A stretch of 64,000 nt of DNA from Mycolicibacter sinensis (GTDB taxonomy: Bacteria > Actinomycetota > Actinomycetes > Mycobacteriales > Mycobacteriaceae), in the NCBI RefSeq assembly GCF_001667945.1, contig NZ_LZJK01000075.1, positions 1 to 64,000 on the forward strand. The letters run 5' to 3'. Position numbers and translations under genes: made by a program. Below are positions 1 through 7,957 of this stretch, piece after piece. The stretch's first letter is position 1, and every line of letters begins with the position of its first letter. A model generated the notes under the pieces. The model was not told where the DNA came from, did no database searches, and saw nothing but the letters and a program-made list of their open reading frames with translations.

Positions 1-228
1 GATCACCGCCGGGGCTGACGGCACGGCAGGCGGCACAACCGGGGCCACCACCGGAGGAGGGGCGACCGCAGCCGGTGCTACCCGAGCCGCCCCGCCCACC
101 GCCGCCGCCGCCAATCGGTCCGGTGATGATCGGAATCGGAATCGGGAACGGGATCACCGCCGGGGCTGACGGCACGGCAGGCGGCACAACCGGGGCCACC
201 ACCGGAGGAGGGGCGACCGCAGCCGGTG
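1..228. repeat. 77-bp direct repeat at 1-77 and 152-228
   Basis: Bases 1-77 and 152-228 are identical. The offset is 151 bp, not a multiple of three, so the two copies are read in different frames by the downstream Gly/Ser-rich gene. Copy 2 gives a Gly/Thr/Ala-rich peptide continuous with the rest of the gene. Copy 1 would give the same peptide only in another frame, which closes at a TGA near base 170. Either a duplication broke the frame, or the assembly has an indel or false repeat at the C-rich stretch around 90-115. Confidence 0.85.
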
Positions 229-986
229 GTTCCGGAAGCACCGGGGCCACAGCGGGTTTGGGCAACGGTGCCTGCGGCGGGGGAGACGTCGGCGCCGGTG
301 GCGGACACACCGGTAGCAGCCATCCCGGCGGTGAATCCGGGGCCGGTGGCGATGCCGGCTCTGGTGGTAGTGGTTCCGGTGGTACCGGTTCTGGTGGAAC
401 CGACTCGGGCGGGAGCGGTTCGGGTGGTACCGGTTCTGGTGGAACCGACTCGGGCGGGAACGGTTCGGGCAGCAACGATTCCGGCGGAAGCCATTCCGGC
501 GGTAGCGGTACCGGTGGAGATGAGGGCAGTGCGGGCGGTTCCGGCACCAGCCCCGGCGGGTCGGGTAGCGGCAGCGACTCGGGCGGTTCCGACGACAGCG
601 GGGCCAGTGGTCATCCCGGCGGTTCCGGTGGCACATCCGGCGGCTCGGGCAGCACGGGGTCGGGCAGTGACGCGGGCGCGTCCGAGGGCAGTGGATCTGG
701 CAGTGGTGGCTCCGGTGGCGATTCGAGTAGCTCGGGGAGTGGCGGATCCGGCAGTAGTGGGTCGGGTACGGAGTCGGGAGGTACCGGCGGCAGTGGATCC
801 GGCAGCAGCTCCGGAGGTTCGGACAGCAGCGGTTCCGGCGGTGGGCTGGGCGGGAGCTCCAGCGGCGGCGGCTCCAGCTCGTCGGACTCCGGTGGCGGCT
901 CCAGCGGTGGCTCGAGCGGCGGATCCAGCAGCGGCGCCAGCGGTGACTCGGGCGGCGGATCCAGCGGCGGCTCGGGCGGTCACTGA
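3..986 (+). CDS. Gly/Ser-rich low-complexity protein, 5' end outside window or disrupted
   Basis: The frame is open from the window edge to a TGA at 984-986. A GTG at 75 is the first in-frame candidate start, but the true start probably lies upstream. The product is a short Pro-rich patch followed by about 250 residues of Gly, Ser, Thr and Ala in GSGG-like units, reminiscent of glycine-rich C-terminal tails of mycobacterial surface proteins. No folded domain, signal peptide or catalytic motif is visible. It converges with menE and the two overlap by 7 bp. The frame conflict with the 77-bp repeat leaves the N-terminal reading uncertain. Function is not recognised. Confidence 0.5.
   Translation, partial: SPPGLTARQAAQPGPPPEEGRPQPVLPEPPRPPPPPPIGPVMIGIGIGNGITAGADGTAGGTTGATTGGGATAAGGSGSTGATAGLGNGACGGGDVGAGGGHTGSSHPGGESGAGGDAGSGGSGSGGTGSGGTDSGGSGSGGTGSGGTDSGGNGSGSNDSGGSHSGGSGTGGDEGSAGGSGTSPGGSGSGSDSGGSDDSGASGHPGGSGGTSGGSGSTGSGSDAGASEGSGSGSGGSGGDSSSSGSGGSGSSGSGTESGGTGGSGSGSSSGGSDSSGSGGGLGGSSSGGGSSSSDSGGGSSGGSSGGSSSGASGDSGGGSSGGSGGH
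381..470 (+). repeat. two tandem 45-bp coding repeats
   Basis: Bases 381-425 and 426-470 are near-identical 45-bp units (15 codons), differing at about two positions. They encode Gly-Thr-Gly-Ser-Gly-Gly-Thr-Asp-Ser-type segments. This in-frame tandem duplication lies inside the Gly/Ser-rich gene and is the kind of unit that varies in copy number between strains. Confidence 0.85.
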
Positions 987-2098
987 CCGAACCGACGCGC
1001 CAACGCTTTTCGGTCCAGCTTCCCGATCCCCAAGCGCGGCAGCGCATCCACGATGTGCAACTCACGGGGCGCTGCCGTGGCGTCCAGCGATTCTGCGACG
1101 TGGGCGCGCAACGCCTCCAGGGTCGGCGGCTTAGCACCCGCCACCACCACCGCGGCCGCGACCCGCTGCCCCAGCCGATCGTCGGCGACCGGAAACACCG
1201 CGCAGTCGGCGACCGCCGGATGGGTTGCCAATACGGCTTCCACCGGGCCGGGTAGCACGGTCAGCCCGCCGGTGCTGATCGCGTCGTCGGCGCGCCCCAG
1301 CACGCTCAAGCGTCCCGAAGCATCCAGGGCGCCAACGTCGTTGGTGTGAAACCACCCTGGTTCGGCGAACGGGTCGGGGTCGACGCGATTGCGGTAACCC
1401 CGGGCCAGCGTCGGCCCTCCGATCGCGATCCGCCCATCGGCACCGATCCGTACCCGAACCCCCGACAGTGGCACGCCATCGTAGACGCAGCCCCCGGCGG
1501 TCTCGCTCATGCCGTAGGTGCGCACCACTCGCACCCCCGCACCAGCCGCAGCGTCCAGGATCGGTTGCGGCGCCGGCCCGCCGCCCAGCAGCACCGCGTC
1601 CAGTTCGGCCAGCGCCGCCGTTGCGGCCGGAGCCGTCAGCGCTTTGGCGAGCTGAGTGGCCACCAGGGAGGTGTAGCGCCGCCCGGACCCGAGTTCGGCG
1701 ACCGCCGCCGGCAGCCGGCAAACGTCGAAACCCGCTGCCACGTCGAGCTGCACCGGGGTGGTGCCGGCCATCAGGCTGCGCACCACCACCTGGATTCCGG
1801 CGATGTGGTGCGGCGGCAACGCCAGCAGCCAGCGGCCCGGGCCACCCAGCCGATCCTGGGTGGCGGCCGCGCTGGCCTGCAGCGCCGCGGCGGTCAGCAG
1901 CGCCCCCTTGGGCACCCCGGTGGTTCCCGACGTCGTCACCACCAGCGCGACGTCGTTCTCGACCGGCTCTCCCACCCGCAGCGCGGTCAGGACCGACGGA
2001 TCAGCGTCGGGAGCAACCGGGGTCAATGCGGCGTCGTGGCCGTCCAGGACGGCCGCCACGGCGGGTAACAGCGTGGACACCGCACCGTCGGGTGGCAC
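980..2098 (-). CDS. menE: o-succinylbenzoate-CoA ligase MenE
   Basis: MenE is an acyl-adenylate-forming ligase of menaquinone synthesis that converts o-succinylbenzoate plus CoA and ATP to OSB-CoA, the substrate made downstream of MenC and used by MenB. The 372-residue product has the adenylation motif TSGTTGVPKG near residue 57, the YGMSETAGG motif, the NDVGALDASGRL hinge aspartate region and a C-terminal GIGKLDRKAL lysine motif. Length matches the short mycobacterial MenE proteins (about 362 residues in M. tuberculosis Rv0542c). The GTG at 2098 is used; no ATG lies nearby. It sits 20 bp after the DUF3349 gene on the same strand, as in M. tuberculosis. Confidence 0.95.
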   Translation of the reverse strand: MPPDGAVSTLLPAVAAVLDGHDAALTPVAPDADPSVLTALRVGEPVENDVALVVTTSGTTGVPKGALLTAAALQASAAATQDRLGGPGRWLLALPPHHIAGIQVVVRSLMAGTTPVQLDVAAGFDVCRLPAAVAELGSGRRYTSLVATQLAKALTAPAATAALAELDAVLLGGGPAPQPILDAAAGAGVRVVRTYGMSETAGGCVYDGVPLSGVRVRIGADGRIAIGGPTLARGYRNRVDPDPFAEPGWFHTNDVGALDASGRLSVLGRADDAISTGGLTVLPGPVEAVLATHPAVADCAVFPVADDRLGQRVAAAVVVAGAKPPTLEALRAHVAESLDATAAPRELHIVDALPRLGIGKLDRKALARRFGQ

Positions 2099-2118
2099 GA
2101 CCAGCGCACGCAGGCCGG

Positions 2119-2421
2119 CTATGGGGTCCCTCCGCTGGTGGGGGCGTCGTCCAGCAGCCAGCCCTTGGCGGCCAACCGCTCCCGCACCCGCTCGACGTCC
2201 TCCGGGGCGGGCAGTTCGTTGGTCAGGCGCGCGATGAGCACCCCGATGTCGATGCGGTCGAATTCACCGCGACCGATCAGTTCCCCGGCGACCGCTTTGA
2301 CCTCGTCGTTGGTCAGCCGCCGGGACAGCAGCGCCAGCAGCGGCACGTAGTCGGTCTGCGGGACGCCGTCGGGATATCCGGCGCGCAGCCAGGCCACGAT
2401 CGAGGTGAGAAATTTGTTCAT
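2119..2421 (-). CDS. DUF3349 protein (Rv0543c-like)
   Basis: A small, acidic, probably cytoplasmic protein of 100 residues beginning MNKFLTSIVAWLRAGYP. The reading frame is open further upstream to 2544, but those extra residues are low-complexity Ser/Thr/Ala. The ATG at 2421 gives exactly the 100-residue length of Rv0543c, so I chose it. Family DUF3349 is restricted to actinobacteria and its function is not established. It lies between the small membrane protein of the pit cassette and menE, the same order as in M. tuberculosis. Confidence 0.9.
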   Translation of the reverse strand: MNKFLTSIVAWLRAGYPDGVPQTDYVPLLALLSRRLTNDEVKAVAGELIGRGEFDRIDIGVLIARLTNELPAPEDVERVRERLAAKGWLLDDAPTSGGTP

Positions 2422-2467
2422 ACTCAACTTCCCCGCGCCGAGGCTTATGTCGGGATCGATATTACGT

Positions 2468-2767
2468 CTATTCGAGGCCGAAGACGTCGTCCCAGCCGCC
2501 CCAGTCGTCCCACTGCCAGCCGATGCGGTGCTCGATGAAGTCACGCGCGATGAACAACACCCCGGCCAGCACCGCCACCGACAACAGCGTGAAGACCGCC
2601 CACCGCAGCACGTTCAGTGCCCGCGGGTGCCCGGTGGGGCCGTCCGCGGCGGCGCCCAGGCGTACCCCGATTGCGAAGAGTGCGGGCAGCGCGGTGCCGA
2701 TCAGCAGACCGAAGATCAGGATCTTGGCGGTGGCCACATAGTTGAACCAGGTGCTGAGCGTGTTCAT
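2468..2767 (-). CDS. small two-helix membrane protein of the pit cassette (Rv0544c-like)
   Basis: The 99-residue product has one hydrophobic helix near residues 15-37, a short polar loop with charged residues, and a second helix near 58-75 followed by an FIARDF motif and a Trp/Asp-rich tail. Its ATG overlaps the pitA stop by 4 bp, so the two are translationally coupled. A paralogue with the same layout follows the second pitA copy at 4016-4309. A role as a small partner or regulator of the Pit transporter is inferred from that repeated pairing, not shown. Confidence 0.85.
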   Translation of the reverse strand: MNTLSTWFNYVATAKILIFGLLIGTALPALFAIGVRLGAAADGPTGHPRALNVLRWAVFTLLSVAVLAGVLFIARDFIEHRIGWQWDDWGGWDDVFGLE

Positions 2768-3972
2768 GCGCCGATCTCCTCCGCGCCGACATCACCTGAC
2801 GATCCGGACACTGGGTGCGGTTGCGGCGCAACGACATCCAGACCGTCGGTCATGTGGTTACCCCAGTCGGCGGTGACGTTGGTGTGATCGACCGGGACTT
2901 TGCGGGACTGCTGCCAGATCAGCGCCGACACGCCCACCAGCAGGACCAGCCCGACGATGGTGCCCGGGTAGCCGCCGATGGTGTGGATCACCCGGTAGGT
3001 GAGCGCCCCGATGGCGCCGGCCATCGGAAGGGTGACCAGCCACGCCGTCGCCATCCGGCGGGCCACCGTCCAGCGCACCTCGCCGCCGGGTTTGCCCAGC
3101 CCCGAGCCCAGCACCGAGCCGGTCACCACCTGGGTGGTCGACAGCGAGTAGCCGAAGTGACTGGAGAGCAAAATAATGGCCGCCGATGACGATTCGGCGG
3201 CCATGCCCTGCGGGGATTCGATCTCCACGAGCCCCTTGCCCAGGGTTCGAATCACCCGCCAGCCACCGAAGTAGGTGCCGGCCGCCATCGCCAGCGCACA
3301 GCTCACGATCACCCACAACGGCGGCATCACGTCGGTCTTGCGGGCGGCGCCATAGGAGATCAGCGCCAAAAAGATGACGCCCATCGTCTTCTGGGCGTCG
3401 TTGGTGCCGTGCGCCAGCGACATCAGGGCGGCCGAGAAGACCTGGCCGCGGCGGAACTCCCGCCGGGTGCGCCGGGGGGAGACGTTGCGAATCAGCCGGT
3501 AGACCAGCCAGGTCCCGACGGTGGCGACCAGGGTGGCGGCCAGCACGGCCACCACGGTGGGGACCAGCACCTTCGACACCACGCCGTCCCAGCGCACGCC
3601 GGACCCGCCGGCCGCGGCGAGCATCGCGCCGACCACCCCGCCGATCAGCGCGTGCGACGAGCTGGACGGGATGCCGAACAGCCAGGTCAGCAGGTTCCAG
3701 ACGATGCCGCCGACCAGACCACCGAACATGATCTCCAGCGTCACCAGATGGGTGACCACCAGATCTTTGGCGATGGTCGCCGCGACCTGCGTCGACAGGA
3801 ACGCACCGATCAGATTCAGGGTGGCGCAAAGCGTCACGGCGGTTTTCGGCTTGAGGGCGCCGCTGGCGATCCCGGTGGCGACGGCGTTGCCGGTGTCGTG
3901 GAAGCCGTTGGTGAAGTCGAAAGCCAGGGCGGTGATCACGACCGTGATCAACAAGAACAGCTCCAAGGTCAC
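2764..3972 (-). CDS. pitA: low-affinity inorganic phosphate transporter, Pit family (copy 1)
   Basis: PiT-family transporters import metal-phosphate complexes with protons across the inner membrane. The 402-residue product is strongly hydrophobic and carries the duplicated family signatures: DFTNGFHDTGNAVAT near the N-terminus and the GTNDAQKTMG motif in the second half. Both are characteristic of PF01384. Translation starts at a GTG (3972). Copy 2 (4306-5589) lies immediately upstream on the same strand and is very similar over its whole length, so this is a tandem cassette duplication. M. tuberculosis has a single pitA here (Rv0545c). Confidence 0.95.
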   Translation of the reverse strand: MTLELFLLITVVITALAFDFTNGFHDTGNAVATGIASGALKPKTAVTLCATLNLIGAFLSTQVAATIAKDLVVTHLVTLEIMFGGLVGGIVWNLLTWLFGIPSSSSHALIGGVVGAMLAAAGGSGVRWDGVVSKVLVPTVVAVLAATLVATVGTWLVYRLIRNVSPRRTRREFRRGQVFSAALMSLAHGTNDAQKTMGVIFLALISYGAARKTDVMPPLWVIVSCALAMAAGTYFGGWRVIRTLGKGLVEIESPQGMAAESSSAAIILLSSHFGYSLSTTQVVTGSVLGSGLGKPGGEVRWTVARRMATAWLVTLPMAGAIGALTYRVIHTIGGYPGTIVGLVLLVGVSALIWQQSRKVPVDHTNVTADWGNHMTDGLDVVAPQPHPVSGSSGDVGAEEIGA

Positions 3973-4015
3973 CGGGCGAATTTTTGCAGCTGCCCGCCCG
4001 CCTTGTCGAACCGGG

Positions 4016-4309
4016 TTACTTCGCTTTCGCCCCGAGTAGGTACCAGCCGAAGTGATGGCCCAGGAAGTCGCGAGCGATGAACAACACCCCGATGACCACC
4101 ACGGCCAGCACTACCAGGAAGATCGCCCAGCTGAGCGCGAGCAGCGCCGGCCGCTTCGCGCTCGCGGTGCCATCAGCGGTGGCGGAGACGCTGCTGCCGA
4201 TCGCACTGACCCGCACCCCGACCGCGAACAGCGCCGGCAGTGCCCCGCCGACCAGCAGCCCGAATACCAGGATTTTGAGGGTTGCGGCGTAGTTGAACCA
4301 CTCGCTCAT
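4016..4309 (-). CDS. small two-helix membrane protein of the pit cassette (copy 2)
   Basis: Paralogue of the 2468-2767 gene: 97 residues beginning MSEWFNYAATLKILVFGLL, with the same hydrophobic segments and the GVLFIARDF motif near the C-terminus. The ATG at 4309 overlaps the stop of pitA copy 2 by 4 bp. The preserved gene order and overlap in both cassettes argue that the pair functions together. The reading frame extends upstream as an artefact antisense-like frame through pitA; the ATG at the 4-bp overlap is the real start. Separation to pitA copy 1 is 43 bp, so all four genes may form one transcript. Confidence 0.85.
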   Translation of the reverse strand: MSEWFNYAATLKILVFGLLVGGALPALFAVGVRVSAIGSSVSATADGTASAKRPALLALSWAIFLVVLAVVVIGVLFIARDFLGHHFGWYLLGAKAK

Positions 4310-5589
4310 GACCGGACGACTTCGCGGGCGGAGGGGTCGTCGCCGGTGACGACGGTCAGCTGCGGCACTTCCGGGTCGGCGTCGAACGCTGTCCGCAGGG
4401 CCTGCTCCACCAGCGGGCTCTGCGCCGGTGCCGGGACGTGACCGTCCAAATTGGCCAGGCCGCCGGTCAGGGTGCCGTCCCATTCGGCGTTGACGTTGTT
4501 GTGGTCGATGCGCGCCCGGCGGGAGCGCAGCCAGATGGCCAAGGTGGCGGTGATCAGCAGCGCCACGCCGACGATGATCCCGGGGTAGCCGCCGATCCCG
4601 TGCACCAGCCCGTAGGCGCCGGAGCCGACCGCGCCAGCCATCGGCAGCGTCACCAGCCAGGCCGAGACCATCCGGCCGGCGACGCCCCAGCGGACCTGTG
4701 CGCCCGGCTTGCCGACACCGCTGCCCAGCACCGACCCGGTGGCGACCTGCGTGGTCGACAGCGAATAGCCGAAGTGGCTGGACAGCAGGATGACCGCGGC
4801 GGCGGCCGATTCGGCGGCCATGCCCTGCGGGGGTTTGATCTCGACCAGGCCCTTGCCCAGGGTGCGGATGATGCGCCAGCCGCCGGTGTAGGTGCCGGCC
4901 GCCATCGCGAGCGCGCAGCTGACGATCACCCACAGCGGCGGCAGGGTCTCGGACTTGCTCACCGCGCCGTAGGACATCAGCGCGAGGAAGATCACTCCCA
5001 TGGTCTTCTGCGCGTCGTTGGTACCGTGCGCCAGCGAAACCAGCGCGGCCGAGCCGATCTGGCCGCGCCGGAACATCTTCTCGGAATGCTTTTCGTCGAC
5101 CCCGCGGGTCAGCCGGTAGACCAGCCAGGTGCCGACCGAGGCGATCAGCGTGGCGATCACGGTGGCCACCACCGCCGGAACCAGCACCTTGGAGACCACA
5201 CCGCTCCAGATCACCCCGTGCCCGCCGACGGCGGCGATCATCGCCCCCACGATGCCGCCGATCAGGGCGTGCGAGGAGCTGGACGGGATACCGAGCAGCC
5301 AGGTCAGCAGGTTCCAGACGATGCCGCCGACCAGGCCGGCGAAGACCAGCTCCAGGCTCACCAGGTGGGCGTCCACCAGACCCTTGGCGATCGTCGCCGC
5401 CACCGCGGTCGACAGGAACGCGCCGAGCAAGTTCAGGCACGCCGACAGCGTGACTGCCGCCTTGGGCTTGAGCGCACCGCTGGCGATCGACGTTGCCATC
5501 GCGTTGCCGGTGTCATGGAAGCCGTTGGTGAAGTCGAAGGCGAGCGCCGTGACCACCACGATGATCAAAAGGAACAGATCAAGGCTCAC
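4306..5589 (-). CDS. pitA: low-affinity inorganic phosphate transporter, Pit family (copy 2)
   Basis: A second PiT transporter of 427 residues that shares the DFTNGFHDTGNAMAT and GTNDAQKTMG signatures and most of its sequence with copy 1. It differs by a longer C-terminal tail (about 25 extra residues). Translation starts at GTG 5589. It is the first gene of the four-gene duplicated cassette, so the operon promoter should lie in 5590-5695, where no clear sigma-A boxes stand out. Orthology of either copy to M. tuberculosis pitA cannot be decided by eye. Confidence 0.95.
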   Translation of the reverse strand: MSLDLFLLIIVVVTALAFDFTNGFHDTGNAMATSIASGALKPKAAVTLSACLNLLGAFLSTAVAATIAKGLVDAHLVSLELVFAGLVGGIVWNLLTWLLGIPSSSSHALIGGIVGAMIAAVGGHGVIWSGVVSKVLVPAVVATVIATLIASVGTWLVYRLTRGVDEKHSEKMFRRGQIGSAALVSLAHGTNDAQKTMGVIFLALMSYGAVSKSETLPPLWVIVSCALAMAAGTYTGGWRIIRTLGKGLVEIKPPQGMAAESAAAAVILLSSHFGYSLSTTQVATGSVLGSGVGKPGAQVRWGVAGRMVSAWLVTLPMAGAVGSGAYGLVHGIGGYPGIIVGVALLITATLAIWLRSRRARIDHNNVNAEWDGTLTGGLANLDGHVPAPAQSPLVEQALRTAFDADPEVPQLTVVTGDDPSAREVVRS

Positions 5590-5695
5590 GAGAGCATCAC
5601 AGCGCCAATTCTGGCGGGCGGCGATGCTGTTGTCTAACGATCATGGGCGCGAAACGCCGCTGTACTTCGAGACGTTCCGAACTGTTCGCCTGCCG

Positions 5696-6100
5696 TTAAC
5701 CTTCGGCGCGTTTGTCCTGGCGGGTGTCCCGGCGCAGCGGGTGCTCGGGCGGAACCTCCACGAAAATCAGGGTGGTGCCGTCCGGATCGGTGACATGCAT
5801 CTCATGCAGCCCCCACGGTTCCCGCCGGGCGGCCCGGGCGATCGGAACGCCGCGGCTCTCCAGTTCGGACTGGGTGGCGGCGACGTCGCGCACCTGCAGC
5901 CACAGCGCCCCCGGAAACGGCGCTTGCGGACGCTCCGGGTTGCCGTGGCCGGCCAGCTCGATCAGCGACTGTCCGGCGTAGAACACCATGCCGGCGCCGT
6001 AGTCGCGGGCGATCGCCAGCCCCAGCTCGTCGCGGTAGAACCGCAGCGAACGCTGGTAATCGGTAGGCCGGAGCAGCACCCGGCTGGCCAGGATCTCCAT
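5696..6100 (-). CDS. glyoxalase/bleomycin-resistance/dioxygenase-fold protein (Rv0546c-like)
   Basis: A 134-residue vicinal-oxygen-chelate fold protein. It has two babbab-like halves: FYRDELGLAIARDYG near residue 21 and DPDGTTLIFVEVPPEHP near the end, the latter matching the usual DPDGN.IEL type motif. Substrate is unknown; the family covers glyoxalases, dioxygenases and antibiotic-binding proteins. The ATG at 6100 overlaps the SDR stop codon by one base (TGATG), so the two are coupled, as are Rv0547c-Rv0546c. Confidence 0.9.
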   Translation of the reverse strand: MEILASRVLLRPTDYQRSLRFYRDELGLAIARDYGAGMVFYAGQSLIELAGHGNPERPQAPFPGALWLQVRDVAATQSELESRGVPIARAARREPWGLHEMHVTDPDGTTLIFVEVPPEHPLRRDTRQDKRAEG

Positions 6101-6984
6101 CAGTTCTCGACGGGCTCGATCCGGTTCCGCTTGACCAGGGCGGTGGCCCAGCCCGCGTTGAGGTTGTCCAAGGCGCGGAACGCCAGCGCCAGCCGCGGCG
6201 CGATGCGGATCGGGCGGTAGCGAGCCGCGTCGATCATCCACTCGCCGGCCTCGTCGGCGGTGAGCGCCGGCTTGCCTTGGAACGCCTCGGTCGGCGCGAT
6301 CATCGGGGTGGCCACCAGCGGGTAGTACAACGTGGTGGACTGCACGCCGTAGCGGGCCCACTCGCTGTCGATGACCCGGCTCACCGCGCTCAGCGCCGAC
6401 TTGGAGGCGTTGTACACCCCGAACAGCGGCGAGGAGTCGGTGAAGACGCCCCAGGTGGCGACGTTGATGATGTGGCCGTCGCCGCGCTCGCGCATCCCCG
6501 GGGCGAACCCGCGGATCAACCGCAGCGGCGAGTAGTAGTTGAGCTGCATGGTCCGCTCCACGTCGTGCCAGCGGTCCAGGGATTCGGCCAGCGGCCGACG
6601 GATGGACCGGCCGGCGTTGTTGACCAGGATGTCCACCCCGCCGAACCGCTCGTCGACGTCCTTGACCAGGGCGTCGACGGCGTCCAGGTCCGACAGGTCG
6701 CAGGCGATGGCGTGGGCGGTGCCGCCGGCGTCGGTGATCCGCTCGACGAGCGCCTCGAGGTTCTCCTGGCGCCGGGCCACCGCGATCACCGTGGCCCCCG
6801 CTTTCCCGAAGCGTTCGGCGCCGGCCTCCCCGATGCCCGACGACGCGCCGGTCACCAGCACCCGCTTGCCGGTCAGGTCGATCGGCTTGGCACCGGGCCG
6901 GTGCATCAGTTGCGCGGCGACCGGGGGGCGCATGGTCGCGAGCGTGAGCTGATCGGTCAGGCGGCGTAACGGGCTCTTGCTCAT
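6100..6984 (-). CDS. short-chain dehydrogenase/reductase (Rv0547c-like)
   Basis: A 294-residue SDR-family NAD(P)-dependent oxidoreductase, the same length as Rv0547c. The Rossmann nucleotide-binding motif VTGASSGIGEAG and the catalytic YNASK (Tyr-x-x-x-Lys) are both present, as is the NNAG motif. The longer frame to 7104 adds only Arg-rich sequence, so the ATG at 6984 is chosen. Substrate is unknown. The gene is coupled to the glyoxalase-fold gene and lies downstream of menB on the same strand with a 43-bp gap. Confidence 0.92.
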   Translation of the reverse strand: MSKSPLRRLTDQLTLATMRPPVAAQLMHRPGAKPIDLTGKRVLVTGASSGIGEAGAERFGKAGATVIAVARRQENLEALVERITDAGGTAHAIACDLSDLDAVDALVKDVDERFGGVDILVNNAGRSIRRPLAESLDRWHDVERTMQLNYYSPLRLIRGFAPGMRERGDGHIINVATWGVFTDSSPLFGVYNASKSALSAVSRVIDSEWARYGVQSTTLYYPLVATPMIAPTEAFQGKPALTADEAGEWMIDAARYRPIRIAPRLALAFRALDNLNAGWATALVKRNRIEPVEN

Positions 6985-7027
6985 AAATAGCCACTCTATG
7001 CGGGTCTGTGCGGGGCGAAGCGCCCGC

Positions 7028-7930
7028 TCAGAAGTAGCGCGGGAAGGCGCTCCAATCCGGGTCGCGCTTCTGCAGGAACGCATCACGGCCCTCGACGGCC
7101 TCATCGGTCATGTAGGCCAGCCGGGTAGCCTCGCCGGCGAACAGCTGCTGGCCCACCAGCCCGTCGTCGAGCAGGTTGAAGGCGAACTTCAACATGCGTT
7201 GCGCCTGAGGGGATTTGCCGTTGATCTCCTTGGCCCACTGCACGCCGGTGGCCTCCAGCTCGGCGTGGTCGACCACTTCGTTGACCGCACCCATCTGATG
7301 CATCTGTTCCGCGGTGTAGGGCCGGCCCAAAAAGAAGACCTCGCGGGCGAACTTCTGGCCCACCTGCCGGGCCAGATACGCCGAGCCGTAGCCGCCGTCG
7401 AAGCTGCCGACGTCGGCGTCGGTCTGCTTGAACTTGGCGTGCTCGCGGCTGGCCAGGGTCAGGTCGCACACCACGTGCAGGCTGTGCCCGCCGCCGGCCG
7501 CCCAGCCGTTGACCAGGGCGATCACCGGTTTGGGCATGAATCGGATCAGCCGCTGCACCTCCAGGATGTGCAGCCGCCCGGCCCGGGCGGCGTCCACCGT
7601 GTCGGCGGTCTCGCCGCTCGCGTACTGGTAACCGCTGCGCCCGCGGATGCGCTGGTCCCCGCCGGAGCAGAACGCCCAGCCGCCGTCTTTCGGGGAGGGC
7701 CCGTTGCCGGTCAGCAGCACCACGCCGACGTCCGGGGACATCCGGGCGTGATCGAGCGCCTGATACAGCTCGTCGACGGTGTGCGGGCGAAATGCGTTGC
7801 GCACCTCGGGGCGGTTGAACGCGACCCGCACCGTGGCGTCGGTGACGTGGCGGTGGTACGTGATGTCGGTCAGGTCGGCGAAGCCGTCCACCGGCCGCCA
7901 GATGCTCTCATCGAACGGGTTGCTGCTCAC
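7028..7930 (-). CDS. menB: 1,4-dihydroxy-2-naphthoyl-CoA synthase MenB
   Basis: MenB is a crotonase-fold enzyme that closes the second ring of menaquinone by converting OSB-CoA to 1,4-dihydroxy-2-naphthoyl-CoA. The 300-residue product contains the oxyanion-hole motif GGWAFCSGGDQRIRG, the AGGGHSLHVVCDLTLAS segment and the active-site loop SFDGGYGSAYLARQVG. It is very close to M. tuberculosis MenB (Rv0548c) over nearly all its length, with a shorter N-terminal extension. The start is GTG 7930. Confidence 0.97.
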   Translation of the reverse strand: MSSNPFDESIWRPVDGFADLTDITYHRHVTDATVRVAFNRPEVRNAFRPHTVDELYQALDHARMSPDVGVVLLTGNGPSPKDGGWAFCSGGDQRIRGRSGYQYASGETADTVDAARAGRLHILEVQRLIRFMPKPVIALVNGWAAGGGHSLHVVCDLTLASREHAKFKQTDADVGSFDGGYGSAYLARQVGQKFAREVFFLGRPYTAEQMHQMGAVNEVVDHAELEATGVQWAKEINGKSPQAQRMLKFAFNLLDDGLVGQQLFAGEATRLAYMTDEAVEGRDAFLQKRDPDWSAFPRYF

Positions 7931-7957
7931 GCCTGCGACCGTACCGGGGCGTCGCCG

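Noticed and set aside
154..1137. Long minus-strand open frames opposite the Gly/Ser-rich gene and the menE 3' end
   Set aside because: Composition is almost only Arg, Pro, His and Cys, or Ala/Thr/Arg, typical of the antisense of high-GC coding DNA. They overlap menE, which has clear motifs.
4310..5440. Upstream extension of the small membrane protein frame through pitA copy 2
   Set aside because: It is the shadow of pitA in another frame; the ATG at 4309 with the 4-bp overlap matches the paralogous cassette.
5664..5700. PHO-box-like repeats of AAC triplets upstream of the duplicated pit operon
   Set aside because: Only two units keep the 11-bp period and the first overlaps the glyoxalase stop codon. 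Too weak to report as a regulatory site.
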